Source of the DNA: Eubacterium sp.
GTDB lineage: Bacteria > Bacillota > Clostridia > Lachnospirales > Lachnospiraceae
Direction of reading: 5' to 3'
Length of the DNA stretch: 52,912 nt
Assembly: GCA_022764165.1 (NCBI GenBank)
Contig: JALERM010000023.1
Location: forward strand, 1 to 52,912
The position numbers were made by a program, and so were the translations under genes. The notes under the pieces are model-generated. The model had not been told where the DNA came from, did no database searches, and saw only the letters and a list, made by a program, of their open reading frames with translations. Positions 34,672 to 43,239 of the stretch are shown here, piece by piece (within the stretch, counting starts at the first letter, position 1; every line of letters starts with the position of its first letter).

Positions 34672-36114
34672 ATGGCGAAGAAAAAAGCAAAAGAGAAAAA
34701 GGGAAAAAAGTCATTCTGGAGAAAGGCAATCGGTGTTGCTGTCATATTGATTTTTCTGCTGCTGGCAGCGTCAGCTTATATCTGGCGGGCAGGTTATTTT
34801 GCAAATCATTTTTATCGGGATACATGGATTAACGGGATTGACTGCAGTTATATGACGAAGACTGAGGTGAAGCAGCTTCTTCAGGATAAGGTCAGTCAGT
34901 ACAGCCTGAAAATCACTGCAAAAGACGGCAGTGTATATGAAGTAACAGGTCCGCAGTTCCATTTGCAGTATGTGGATGATCATGAAGTGGATCGGCTGAT
35001 GCGGGATCAGGAGCCTTTGAAGTGGCTGATAAAAGCATTTGCAGGTGGAAAGTATCAGGTGTCGGCCAATACTGTGTATCAGGAGGATTCTGTAGAACCG
35101 ATTTTAAAAAGTCTGCCTTTTATGCAGGAGCAGAGCATTGTTTATCCTCAGGATGCTTATATGCAGGAAACAGAGGCAGGATATACCATAGTTCCTGAAG
35201 TTGAGGGAAATGCACTGGATGAGCAGAAAGTACTGGAACTGATGAAACAGGCCGTTGTCAATGGGACAGAAGAGATTTCCCTGGTTGAAGAGGAATGCTA
35301 TCTGAAGCCAGCCGTATATCAGGATAATGAGGAACTGGTGCGAACTGTCAATACACTGAATCAGCTGACAAAAGCAAATCTGACTTATACGGTTTGTGAT
35401 CAGACATTTACTATCAATGACCAGGTGTTAAAGTCCTGGCTGCTGCAGGATGACCAGGAAAATTACTCTCTGGATCAAAGTAAAATGGAAGAATTTATCA
35501 ATAACCTGGCAGATCAGCGTGACAGCTATGGCGGAAACAGAAGATTTACTACACATGCCGGAAAAGAAATTACGTTAAAGACCAATAAGTACGGATGGAA
35601 GGTAGACCGTGAGGAGTCTCTGAAAGAATTGCAGAATGCCCTCAGCGAAGGGCGTCAGGGTGAGATGGAACTGGTTTATAGCCGGAAAGCGCAGGGAACC
35701 GGTGCAAACGATCTGGGAGATGTTTACGTGGAGATAAGCATTAAAGAACAGACCATGTGGTGCTATCAGAATGGACAGGTTCTTGTGGAAACACCGATCG
35801 TTAGCGGAACAGAGACGGTCAGTGACCGGGCAACACCCAGAAATGGATGCTGGACCATTTATCGGAAGGCAACAGAATACACCATGAAGGGTCCTCTGAA
35901 AGAGGATGGCCAGCCGGAATATACAGCCTTCGTCCATTACTGGATGCCCTTTAACGGAGGTGTGGGTATCCATGATCTGGCAAGCCGGGGAAATAATTTT
36001 GGTGGAAATATTTATCTGACAAATGGATCCCATGGATGCATCAATACTCCGCTGGATGCAGTGAAAAAGATATATGATGCTGTTTCGGTTGGGACACCTG
36101 TGATTGTGTATTAA
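34672..36114 (+). CDS. L,D-transpeptidase with peptidoglycan-binding (PG_binding_4) region
   Basis: A 480-residue membrane-anchored cell-wall enzyme. A lysine-rich cytoplasmic start (MAKKKAKEKKGKKS) precedes one membrane span (about 19-38). The extracellular part has two PG_binding_4-like repeats (about 50-330) and a C-terminal YkuD domain (about 350-480) with HDLASRGNNFGGNIYLTNGSHGCINTPLDAV; Cys456 is the nucleophile. Such enzymes make 3-3 cross-links or attach proteins to peptidoglycan. The 164-base gap upstream holds the previous terminator and no clear promoter. A perfect tRNA promoter lies about 50 bases after the stop. Confidence 0.93.
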   Translation: MAKKKAKEKKGKKSFWRKAIGVAVILIFLLLAASAYIWRAGYFANHFYRDTWINGIDCSYMTKTEVKQLLQDKVSQYSLKITAKDGSVYEVTGPQFHLQYVDDHEVDRLMRDQEPLKWLIKAFAGGKYQVSANTVYQEDSVEPILKSLPFMQEQSIVYPQDAYMQETEAGYTIVPEVEGNALDEQKVLELMKQAVVNGTEEISLVEEECYLKPAVYQDNEELVRTVNTLNQLTKANLTYTVCDQTFTINDQVLKSWLLQDDQENYSLDQSKMEEFINNLADQRDSYGGNRRFTTHAGKEITLKTNKYGWKVDREESLKELQNALSEGRQGEMELVYSRKAQGTGANDLGDVYVEISIKEQTMWCYQNGQVLVETPIVSGTETVSDRATPRNGCWTIYRKATEYTMKGPLKEDGQPEYTAFVHYWMPFNGGVGIHDLASRGNNFGGNIYLTNGSHGCINTPLDAVKKIYDAVSVGTPVIVY

Positions 36115-36161
36115 GATGGTATAGAATAGAATAGTTTATTCTGCTGCACAGCAAAAAAACA

Positions 36162-36190
36162 TTGACAAAGTCATTAATTGCATATATAAT
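36162..36190 (+). promoter_or_regulatory. Promoter of tRNA-Thr
   Basis: Perfect consensus TTGACA (36162-36167), 17 bases, TATAAT (36185-36190), as expected for a stable RNA gene. Confidence 0.88.
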
Positions 36191-36223
36191 GATTAATTGT
36201 GAGAACACTTGTGTTTTCATAAT

Positions 36224-36296
36224 GCTGAAATAGCTCAGTCGGTAGAGCACTTCACTCGTAATGAAGGGGTCGAGGGTTCAAGTCCCTTTTTCAGCT
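36224..36296 (+). tRNA. tRNA-Thr (anticodon CGU)
   Basis: 73 bases with acceptor GCTGAAA / TTTCAGC and discriminator T. D arm GCTCAGTCGGTAGAGC, anticodon loop CTCGTAA (anticodon CGT at 36257-36259), T arm AGGGTTCAAGTCCCT. CCA is not encoded. It has its own promoter and terminator. Confidence 0.97.
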
Positions 36297-36304
36297 GAAC
36301 GATC

Positions 36305-36345
36305 AAGAGCCAAAGTCCTTTATGCTTGGATTTTGGCTCTTTTTG
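36305..36345 (+). terminator. Terminator of tRNA-Thr
   Basis: AAGAGCCAAA (36305-36314) and TTTGGCTCTT (36332-36341) followed by TTTT, 9 bases after the tRNA. Confidence 0.85.
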
Positions 36346-36399
36346 TTGCATATCCACTCATTTTGTATGTAAAAATAAGTAGATTCAGATATTGCGGCC

Positions 36400-36771
36400 A
36401 TGGCATTGACTACTGTTGGATGTGGAAACAAAACCGAAAGTGGTTCTGCAGCACCTCTTAAAGACGGCACAACGATTGGTGATGGCGCTGTTTCATTCTC
36501 ACTGGAAGTTGTAGACGAAGATGCAAAGTCTGTAAAAGCAACAATCAAGACAGATGCCTCTACAGTTGGTGAAGCTCTTCTTGACCTTGGAATCATCGAT
36601 GGCGAGGACAGTGAGTATGGTCTTTTTGTTACTACCGTAAACGGAAAGACTTTGGATTACGAAAAAGATGGCAAGTACTGGGCATTCTATATTAATGATG
36701 AGTATGCTGCGACAGGTGTTGATGCTACAGAAGTAGCAGAAGGCACTGCTTACAAGTTTGCAGCCGAATAA
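36400..36771 (+). pseudogene. 5'-truncated DUF4430-type lipoprotein of an ECF transporter locus
   Basis: The frame encodes 123 residues from an internal ATG. It starts in the middle of a lipoprotein signal peptide: in frame upstream are only IAA, then MALTTVGC (lipobox, Cys8) and GNKTESGSAAP, while a stop codon lies at 36376-36378 and no ribosome site is seen. The charged n-region and most of the hydrophobic core are missing. The mature part (DASTVGEALLDLGIIDG...GKYWAFYINDEYAATGVD) looks like DUF4430, a domain often beside ECF transporters. The gene follows the tRNA-Thr terminator directly and has no promoter, so it is judged a broken gene. Confidence 0.7.
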
Positions 36772-36830
36772 CTATTTACAAAGAATGGACGTCAGATTGG
36801 CGTCCATTCTTTAGATAGGGAGGAAATCAA

Positions 36831-37700
36831 ATGAAAAGAGATGCTTTTTCAAACTGCCATCCTGCAGTTATTTTTCTATTTTTTCTTGGTGCCATTGCCA
36901 TCGGAGTTGTTGTCACTCACCCTGCATATCTGATCGCCGGTTGTGTTGGTGCTGAACTTTATTATCTGCTGCTGGTGGGAAAGGCCGGTATCAGAAACAT
37001 TGCAGCCCTCCTGCCATTTTTTTCTTTGATCACCTTTATCAATCCGTTTATCAATACAAGAGGACGGCATATCCTGGTTTCTGTGTTCGGAAGAAACTAT
37101 ACGCTGGAAGCACTCTGTTATGGTGCCGCCATTGGTATGATGTTTGTTTTGATGATTCTTTGGTTTCTCTGTTATAGTCTGGTCATGACCAGTGAGAAGT
37201 TTACCAGCCTGTTTGGTAACTTGCTTCCTTCTATTTCACTGCTGCTGGTTATGGTGCTGCGTCTGATTCCGGCTCTGTCCAGAAAGGAGAAACAGATTGC
37301 AAATGCCAGAGCATTAATCGGAAAATCCCCCAGAGAGTCCGACTCCATCAAAGAGAAAATCAAAAATGGAACAGGAATTTTATCTGCTCTGACGGATCAT
37401 GCTCTGGAGGGAAGTATCATAACCGGAGATTCTATGAAATCCAGAGGATATGGAACAGGAAAACGGACGAATTTCAATATTTATCATATGACTGCCCATG
37501 ACTGGATATTGACTGTGCTAATGAGCACACTGCTTTTGGGCGTGGTTTCTTTTGGCGGTACAAAGGTAATGTTTACTCCGGTTCTGAGGATTCCGATGGT
37601 TGGCTGCGGATTTTATCTGTATTGTATTTTCTTGCTGCTTCCATCGATTTTGCATATAAAGGAGACGGTGTTATGGCATATCTCGATATCCAGGATCTGA
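36831..37700 (+). CDS. Energy-coupling factor (ECF) transporter transmembrane T component
   Basis: A 289-residue integral membrane protein with about six spans. The family's cytoplasmic coupling motif is visible as ALEGSIITGDSMKSRGYGTGKRT, with an Arg-Gly pair contacting the ATPases, and VLRLIPALSRKEKQIANARALIGK is the other coupling helix. It links an S component to the ATPases and is the only gene of this set that seems complete. The ATG follows GGGAGGAAAT. It overlaps the downstream ATPase gene by 28 bases. Since its partner genes are damaged it is probably no longer functional here unless other ECF subunits serve it. Confidence 0.85.
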   Translation: MKRDAFSNCHPAVIFLFFLGAIAIGVVVTHPAYLIAGCVGAELYYLLLVGKAGIRNIAALLPFFSLITFINPFINTRGRHILVSVFGRNYTLEALCYGAAIGMMFVLMILWFLCYSLVMTSEKFTSLFGNLLPSISLLLVMVLRLIPALSRKEKQIANARALIGKSPRESDSIKEKIKNGTGILSALTDHALEGSIITGDSMKSRGYGTGKRTNFNIYHMTAHDWILTVLMSTLLLGVVSFGGTKVMFTPVLRIPMVGCGFYLYCIFLLLPSILHIKETVLWHISISRI

Positions 37701-39107
37701 GTTTTACTTATCCGGGGAAAAAAGAAAAAACGTTACATCATATAAATTTACAGATTGAACAGGGAGAGTACGTTCTGCTCTGCGGTGTCAGCGGAAGCGG
37801 TAAAACGACTCTGCTTCGTCATTTTAAATCCGTAATGACACCCTATGGGGATTGTTCCGGTATGATTTATCTGGATGGGAAGAATCTTTCTCAGATGGAT
37901 GCAAAAGAACAGGCGGCCAGGGTGGGTTATGTCATGCAAAATCCTGACGAACAAATTGTGACGGACAAAGTCTGGCATGAGTTGGCTTTTGGTCTGGAAA
38001 ATCTAGGCTATGATCAGAAAGTTATGCGTATCCGTGTGGCAGAGATGGCCAGCTATTTTGGAATTCAGAAATGGTTTCACAGCGAGGTAAATGAACTGTC
38101 AGGCGGACAAAAACAGCTTTTGAATCTGGCTTCCATCATGGCCATGCAGCCGGGACTGTTGATTTTGGACGAGCCTACCAACCAGCTGGATCCTATTGCT
38201 GCAGCTGATTTTCTGAATACCATTCGTCAAATTAACCGGGATCTGGGTACAACAATTATTATTACCGAGCATCGGATGGAAGACGTATTTTCAGCAGCAG
38301 ACCGGGTGGTTGTCATGGATCAGGGGAAAGTGATTGCCAATGACCATCCCGGCATTGTTGGAAAAACTTTATTTGATAAGAAACATGCCTTGTTTTCCGG
38401 TTTGCCTGCACCTATGCAGGTGTACTACCAAATGGGCTGCACAGGAGAGAGCCCCATGACGGTACGCGACGGACGTACATGGCTGGAGGATGTACTTCAT
38501 GGAAAAAAACGTAAAAATGGCATGTCCTTGCAAAAGGAAGAAGAGAATTCTGGTCTGTGGGATCTGGATCTGGTCGGACGTGCCAATCTGAGCAATAAAA
38601 AAGAGGTACTTCGAATAAAACATGCCTGGTTTCGTTATGAAAAGGATGGTCCGGATATCATAAAAGATTTGAATTTACATATCCCGGAAGGAATCATATT
38701 TGCCATTGTTGGCGGCAACGGAACAGGGAAATCCACAGCACTTAAGATGATTTGCGGTATACATAAAGCTTATCGCGGAAAAATCGAAGTGCTGGGCAAA
38801 AATGTAAGAAAATATAAATCCGGAGAATTATTCTCCCATGGGCTTTCCATGATGCCGCAGGATCCGCTATGTCTGTTTGTAAAAAAGACGGTACGGGAGG
38901 ATTTGCTGGAGATGGTAACGGATGAGTGTGCGATTGAAGCAGTGGTGGATTTTTGATGGTCAGATCATGACTGCCAACACTCCCAAAAAATTCTTTGGAT
39001 CTAATAGTTTTTACACCACAGTCGGGAATCGTATGAGCAGAAGTGTGTTTGATCAGGCGGTTACCGTTTCTGATGTGATACAAAATCTGAGGGAGTACGG
39101 TCTATGA
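37673..39107 (+). pseudogene. ECF transporter double ATPase with an internal deletion and frameshift
   Basis: The first ABC domain is complete: Walker A GVSGSGKTT, Q-loop MQNPDEQ, signature ELSGGQKQ, Walker B LLILDEPTNQLD and the His switch ITEHRMEDV. The second begins normally (Walker A VGGNGTGKST, then MPQDPLCLF) but the frame stops at 38956 after only 427 residues, with no signature or Walker B. In the next frame from about 38950 the C-terminal piece FDGQIMTANTPKKFFG...FYTTVGNRMSR runs to a TGA at 39107. About 100 codons of the second domain have been lost with a frameshift. The ATG at 37673 follows AAGGAGACGG. Confidence 0.78.
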
Positions 39108-39310
39108 AAAAATCCACGATATTTTCCCTTTTTGTATTTTTTGTGCTGATTCCAGCGACCCTTATTCTGGGTACAAAACTGCCCGGACGTGTGTTTTATT
39201 TCATCAGTACTCTGGTGATTGCAGAAATTATGCTTCCTTTATTTGTTTCTATGGAAATGCGGAAACCGGATGCACGGGAGCTTTGTATGAATGTCCGCAA
39301 GCAACTATGA
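39104..39310 (+). pseudogene. 3'-truncated ECF transporter S component
   Basis: Starts in ATGA overlap with the end of the ATPase remnant. It encodes 68 residues: two membrane spans (about 5-24 and 29-50), then MEMRKPDAREL, the usual junction before the main S-component core, and then an unrelated CMNVRKQL and stop. An S component normally has about 180 or more residues with six spans. The substrate cannot be judged from what is left. Confidence 0.65.
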
Positions 39311-39360
39311 CGTTGGAATTACTGGATGGGAGGGCGAGTGTGGAAGCCCTGATTCGATAG
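39280..39360 (+). pseudogene. 3' remnant of an unidentified gene joined to the S-component remnant
   Basis: In a frame different from the S-component remnant, codons from 39280 read ALYECPQATMTLELLDGR and then ASVEALIR before TAG at 39358-39360. The sequence looks like a genuine protein end that was joined here by a deletion. I do not recognise the family, and chance coding cannot be excluded. Confidence 0.3.
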
Positions 39361-39394
39361 ATCTGATTTGTTATGTTGTGAATGCATAAAAAGA

Positions 39395-39467
39395 TGGAGC
39401 ATACGGGACTTGAACCCGTGACCTCCACACTGCCAGTGTGGCGCGCTCCCAACTGCGCTAATGCCCC
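39395..39467 (-). tRNA. tRNA-Ala (anticodon GGC)
   Basis: On the minus strand: acceptor GGGGCAT / ATGCTCC with discriminator A, D arm GCGCAGTTGGGAGCGC, anticodon stem CCACA / TGTGG with loop CTGGCAG (anticodon GGC), T arm ACGGGTTCAAGTCCCGT. 73 bases, CCA not encoded. It faces the decaying transporter locus. Confidence 0.97.
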
Positions 39468-39475
39468 ATAAGCAG

Positions 39476-39503
39476 ATTATAACACATTCTGTGAAAAATG
39501 CAA
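39476..39503 (-). promoter_or_regulatory. Promoter of tRNA-Ala
   Basis: On the minus strand TTGCAT (39498-39503), 16 bases, TATAAT (39476-39481), about 9 bases from the tRNA 5' end at 39467. Confidence 0.75.
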
Positions 39504-39572
39504 CAAATAAAAGGGTAACATTTTGTTGTTTGAATCTATGCCGAATCTATTATAAATCTGAAATTATTGATA

Positions 39573-39600
39573 TAGACATCCAAAGAAATTATGATATAAT
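39573..39600 (+). promoter_or_regulatory. Promoter of the ATP-grasp gene and topB
   Basis: TAGACA (39573-39578), 16 bases, TATAAT (39595-39600), divergent to the tRNA-Ala promoter. Confidence 0.55.
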
Positions 39601-39658
39601 TAGCAAGAAGTGCGAATACTTACAATCAATCTTAATAAGAAAGAAGAAGTAATATAGT

Positions 39659-41005
39659 ATGAAAAGTGAAAAAATGTATCAGATAGCGGAAGAGTATAAG
39701 GAATATATTTTATCTCATGAAGAAGAGTGTAAGGCATCCGGTGCAGCGATTAAGGAATACCTGGATCATTCGACTGCTGCGTATAATGGTCTGGTGGTGC
39801 ATACCCTGCATATTCCGAAGATATTTACTGAGAAAGAAATCGAGTATTTCCGCTGGATCGTCAAAACTACTTATGGTATTGTGACTAAAGTGATACGTGA
39901 ATATATTGATAATCCCCAGTATCGGGCATATTATCCGTTCTCGAAAGAACTGGAGGAACTGATTCTTGTTCCGAATCTGTATGATTCTCTGCTGCCGGTG
40001 GCAAGGTTTGATATCTTTTTTAATGAAGAGGACTGGAGTTTTAAGTTCTGCGAAATCAATACGGACGGAACCAGTGCGATGAATGAGGATTATGTGCTGA
40101 ATCAGGCACTGGAACATAATGATGTTCATCAGGAGATGCTGAAAAAGTATTCTTTTGATACCTTTGAGCTGTATGACAGTCTGGTAGAGAGTTTCATGAA
40201 GCTGTATGACACTTATGAAAAGAAAGTAGAACATCCCTATGTTGTTATTACGGATTTTATGGATCACTGCTGTGTCAATGAATTCAAAGAATTTGCCCGC
40301 CGTTTTCAGAAAGCGGGATATGAGACAGAAATCTGCAATATTCGTGATATGACTTACCGTGATGGTGTGCTGTATTCTGCTGCAGGTCATCCCATTGATC
40401 TGATTTACCGCAGGGCGGTAACCTGTGATATTATGGCACATTATGATGAGGTTCAGCCTTTCATTCAGGCGGTGAAAGATCAGAATGTCTGTGTGATGGG
40501 ATCTATCTGTACACAGATTCCTCATAATAAGTGGCTGTTCAAAATGCTGCATGATCAGGCAACGCTGCAGTTCCTTACCGATGAGGAGCAGCAGTTTGTC
40601 AAAGACCATATTCCGTATACCAATCTGATGGACAGCCGGTTCTGTAAGATGGAGGATATCCTGGATGATAAAGACCGGTGGATCATCAAGCCTTTGGATT
40701 CTTATGCATCCAGGGGTGTATTTGCCGGAATTGATTATAATGATGCTGACTGGGAAGACATTATTCACAGACACTGGAATAAAAACTATATCTATCAGGA
40801 GTATTATCATCCGTATCGTACGGACAATATCTGTTTCCGTGATGCACATCCGGAGTTTCATCCTTATACGAATATGTCCGGTCTGTATGTATATAATGGT
40901 GAGTTTGCCGGTATTTATTCCCGTTTATCCACCGGCGGAATCATATCCTCCCAGTATAATGAACGGGCGGTAGCGACTCTTGTATTAAAGGAAGAGAATG
41001 CATGA
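39659..41005 (+). CDS. Glutathionylspermidine synthase-like circularly permuted ATP-grasp protein
   Basis: A 448-residue cytosolic protein. FDIFFNEEDWSFKFCEINTDGTSAMNED (about 117-144) and WIIKPLDSYASRGVFAGIDYND (about 340-362) carry acid and lysine residues like those of the permuted ATP-grasp / glutathionylspermidine synthase-like family, which form amide bonds between a carboxylate and an amine. YQEYYHPYRTDNICFRD and GEFAGIYSRLSTGGIISSQYNERAVAT complete the ATP site. In this group of bacteria glutathionylspermidine itself is unlikely, so the substrate is unknown. The stop overlaps the start of topB (ATGA), so the two are translationally coupled. Confidence 0.75.
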   Translation: MKSEKMYQIAEEYKEYILSHEEECKASGAAIKEYLDHSTAAYNGLVVHTLHIPKIFTEKEIEYFRWIVKTTYGIVTKVIREYIDNPQYRAYYPFSKELEELILVPNLYDSLLPVARFDIFFNEEDWSFKFCEINTDGTSAMNEDYVLNQALEHNDVHQEMLKKYSFDTFELYDSLVESFMKLYDTYEKKVEHPYVVITDFMDHCCVNEFKEFARRFQKAGYETEICNIRDMTYRDGVLYSAAGHPIDLIYRRAVTCDIMAHYDEVQPFIQAVKDQNVCVMGSICTQIPHNKWLFKMLHDQATLQFLTDEEQQFVKDHIPYTNLMDSRFCKMEDILDDKDRWIIKPLDSYASRGVFAGIDYNDADWEDIIHRHWNKNYIYQEYYHPYRTDNICFRDAHPEFHPYTNMSGLYVYNGEFAGIYSRLSTGGIISSQYNERAVATLVLKEENA

Positions 41006-43191
41006 AAACATTAGTAATAGCTGAAAAACCTTCCGTGGGAAGAGACATTGCAAGAGTATTGAATTGTTCCAAAAAGACCAATGGTTTTATGGAAGGCAAT
41101 GAGTATGTGGTGACCTGGGGGATGGGGCATCTGGTAACGCTGAAAGACCCGGAAAGTTATGATGACAGATATAAAGAATGGAAAATGGAAGATCTGCCCA
41201 TAATGCCGGAACATCTGGAAATCGAAGTAATCCGGCAGACCGGCGGTCAGTTCCGCACTGTAAAATCATTGATTCATAGAAATGATGTAAAAGATATCGT
41301 GATTGCCACCGATGCCGGGAGAGAGGGCGAGCTGGTGGCACGCTGGATTTTGAAAAAAGCAGGAAATAAAAAACCCTGCCGCAGGCTCTGGATTTCCTCT
41401 GTGACGGATAAAGCAATTCGCGAAGGATTTGCTCATCTGAAAAATGCCAGAGAATATGACCATCTGTATCATGCGGCTGTGTCCCGGGCGGAGGCAGACT
41501 GGCTGGTGGGAATCAATGCCACCCGTGCTCTTACCTGCAAATACAATGCCCAGCTTTCCTGTGGCCGTGTGCAGACCCCCACGCTGGCAATGATTGCAGC
41601 CAGAGAAGAAGAAATCAGGAAATTTCAGCCGGAAACGTATTATGGAATTACGGGAAAAGCGGAGGGTGTCACCTTTACCTGGAAGGATGCAAAAACCGGT
41701 AATACACGTTCGTTCCAGAAAGACAGGCTGGAACATATTCTGGATCAGCTGAAAAAGAATGAGCTGGTGATCACTTCTGTTGAGAAGAAAGAGAAAAAAG
41801 TATTTCCTCCGCTGCTGTATGATCTGACAGAATTACAGCGGGATGCCAATAAAAAGTTTGGATTTTCCGCAAAAGAAACGCTGAATATCATGCAGCGTCT
41901 GTATGAGAACCATAAAGTACTTACGTATCCTCGAACAGATTCCCGTTATCTGACGGAGGATGTGGTGGATACCATTGGAGAGCGGCTGCAGGCATGCGGA
42001 ACCGGTCCCTACAGGAAGCTGGCCGGTCAGCTGCGTGGAGAGAACTGGAAGCAGAAAAAGCTTTCGTTTGTAAATAACAGCAAGGTGAGTGATCATCATG
42101 CGATTATTCCCACGGAACAATTTGTAGACCTGACTCATATGACCTCTGAAGAAAGAAAAATCTATGACCTGGTGGTGAGACGTTTCCTGAGTGTATTATA
42201 CCCTCCGTGTGTTTATGAGGAAACCACGCTCACGGCAGAATGTGTCGGTGAGACGCTGACTGCAAAAGGGAATATCATGCTTCAGCCGGGATATCGTGTT
42301 GTCTATGAAAACAGTGAGATATCAGATGAGGCAGATGAAAAAGCGGCAGATAAGCAGATTCTGCCATCATGGGGTAAAGGAGAAAAGCTGTCTCGGGTAC
42401 AGTATGCCCTGAAGGAAGGAAAAACATCACCGCCTGCCAGATTTACAGAGGCCAGCCTTCTGTCTGCCATGGAAAATCCTGTGCACTATATGGAGAATAA
42501 AGACCGGGAGATGGTGAAAACCCTGGGCGAAACCGGCGGTCTTGGCACGGTGGCAACCCGGGCAGATATCATAGAAAAACTGTTCCGCAGTTTTCTTCTG
42601 GAAAAGAAGGGAAATGATATCTATATCACTTCCAAAGCAAAACAGCTTCTGCAGCTGGTGCCTGCTGATCTTAAAAAACCGGAACTTACTGCCCAGTGGG
42701 AAATGAAACTGTCGGAGATTGCGGGAGGTACGCTGGATGAAGCAGAATTTATGAGCGAGATCCGTACCTATACTGCGGAACTCCTGGAAGAAATACAAAG
42801 TGAGCAGGGAACTTATCGTCATGAAAATATGACTGGGAAAAAATGTCCGAAGTGTGGAAAGCGTTTGCTGGCAGTCAATGGAAAGCAGGCGAAGCTTCTG
42901 GTCTGTCAGGACAGAGCCTGCGGATACAGGGAGACTGTTTCGAGAACAACCAACGCAAGGTGCCCTGTATGTCATAAGAAAATGGAGATGACAGGAAAAG
43001 GGGATGAAAGTACATTTGTATGTTCCTGCGGCTACAGGGAACGTCTCTCTAAGTTCCAGGAAAGAAGGAAAAAAGAGGGCGGCGGCGTATCGAAAAAAGA
43101 TGTGGCTGCCTATATGAGAAAGCAGCAGAAAGCCGCTGAAGAACCGATCAACAATGCATTTGCCGATGCGTTGAAAAATATACATCTGTAA
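41002..43191 (+). CDS. topB: DNA topoisomerase III
   Basis: A 729-residue type IA topoisomerase. The TOPRIM domain begins TLVIAEKPSVGRDIARVL and has the metal site ATDAGREGELVARWI; the DNA-cleaving Tyr309 is in VLTYPRTDSRYLTEDV. Near the C-terminus are two four-cysteine zinc fingers (CPKCGKRLLAV...CQDRACGY and CPVCHKKMEM...CSCGY), which bind single-stranded DNA. The plasmid/ICE-type TopB and chromosomal forms are similar; context here is chromosomal. It overlaps the ATP-grasp gene by four bases. Confidence 0.96.
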   Translation: MKTLVIAEKPSVGRDIARVLNCSKKTNGFMEGNEYVVTWGMGHLVTLKDPESYDDRYKEWKMEDLPIMPEHLEIEVIRQTGGQFRTVKSLIHRNDVKDIVIATDAGREGELVARWILKKAGNKKPCRRLWISSVTDKAIREGFAHLKNAREYDHLYHAAVSRAEADWLVGINATRALTCKYNAQLSCGRVQTPTLAMIAAREEEIRKFQPETYYGITGKAEGVTFTWKDAKTGNTRSFQKDRLEHILDQLKKNELVITSVEKKEKKVFPPLLYDLTELQRDANKKFGFSAKETLNIMQRLYENHKVLTYPRTDSRYLTEDVVDTIGERLQACGTGPYRKLAGQLRGENWKQKKLSFVNNSKVSDHHAIIPTEQFVDLTHMTSEERKIYDLVVRRFLSVLYPPCVYEETTLTAECVGETLTAKGNIMLQPGYRVVYENSEISDEADEKAADKQILPSWGKGEKLSRVQYALKEGKTSPPARFTEASLLSAMENPVHYMENKDREMVKTLGETGGLGTVATRADIIEKLFRSFLLEKKGNDIYITSKAKQLLQLVPADLKKPELTAQWEMKLSEIAGGTLDEAEFMSEIRTYTAELLEEIQSEQGTYRHENMTGKKCPKCGKRLLAVNGKQAKLLVCQDRACGYRETVSRTTNARCPVCHKKMEMTGKGDESTFVCSCGYRERLSKFQERRKKEGGGVSKKDVAAYMRKQQKAAEEPINNAFADALKNIHL

Positions 43192-43239
43192 CAGATGAAA
43201 AAGTAAGAGATTCGAATGAATGCTCGGAAAGGAGACGTT

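Noticed and set aside
39461-39652. A 63-codon + strand frame beginning inside tRNA-Ala
   Set aside because: It overlaps the tRNA and its promoter, is AT-rich and has no ribosome site.
41002-43191. topB as evidence for an integrative conjugative element
   Set aside because: No relaxase, type IV secretion, integrase or attachment repeats are near, and the flanking genes are housekeeping.
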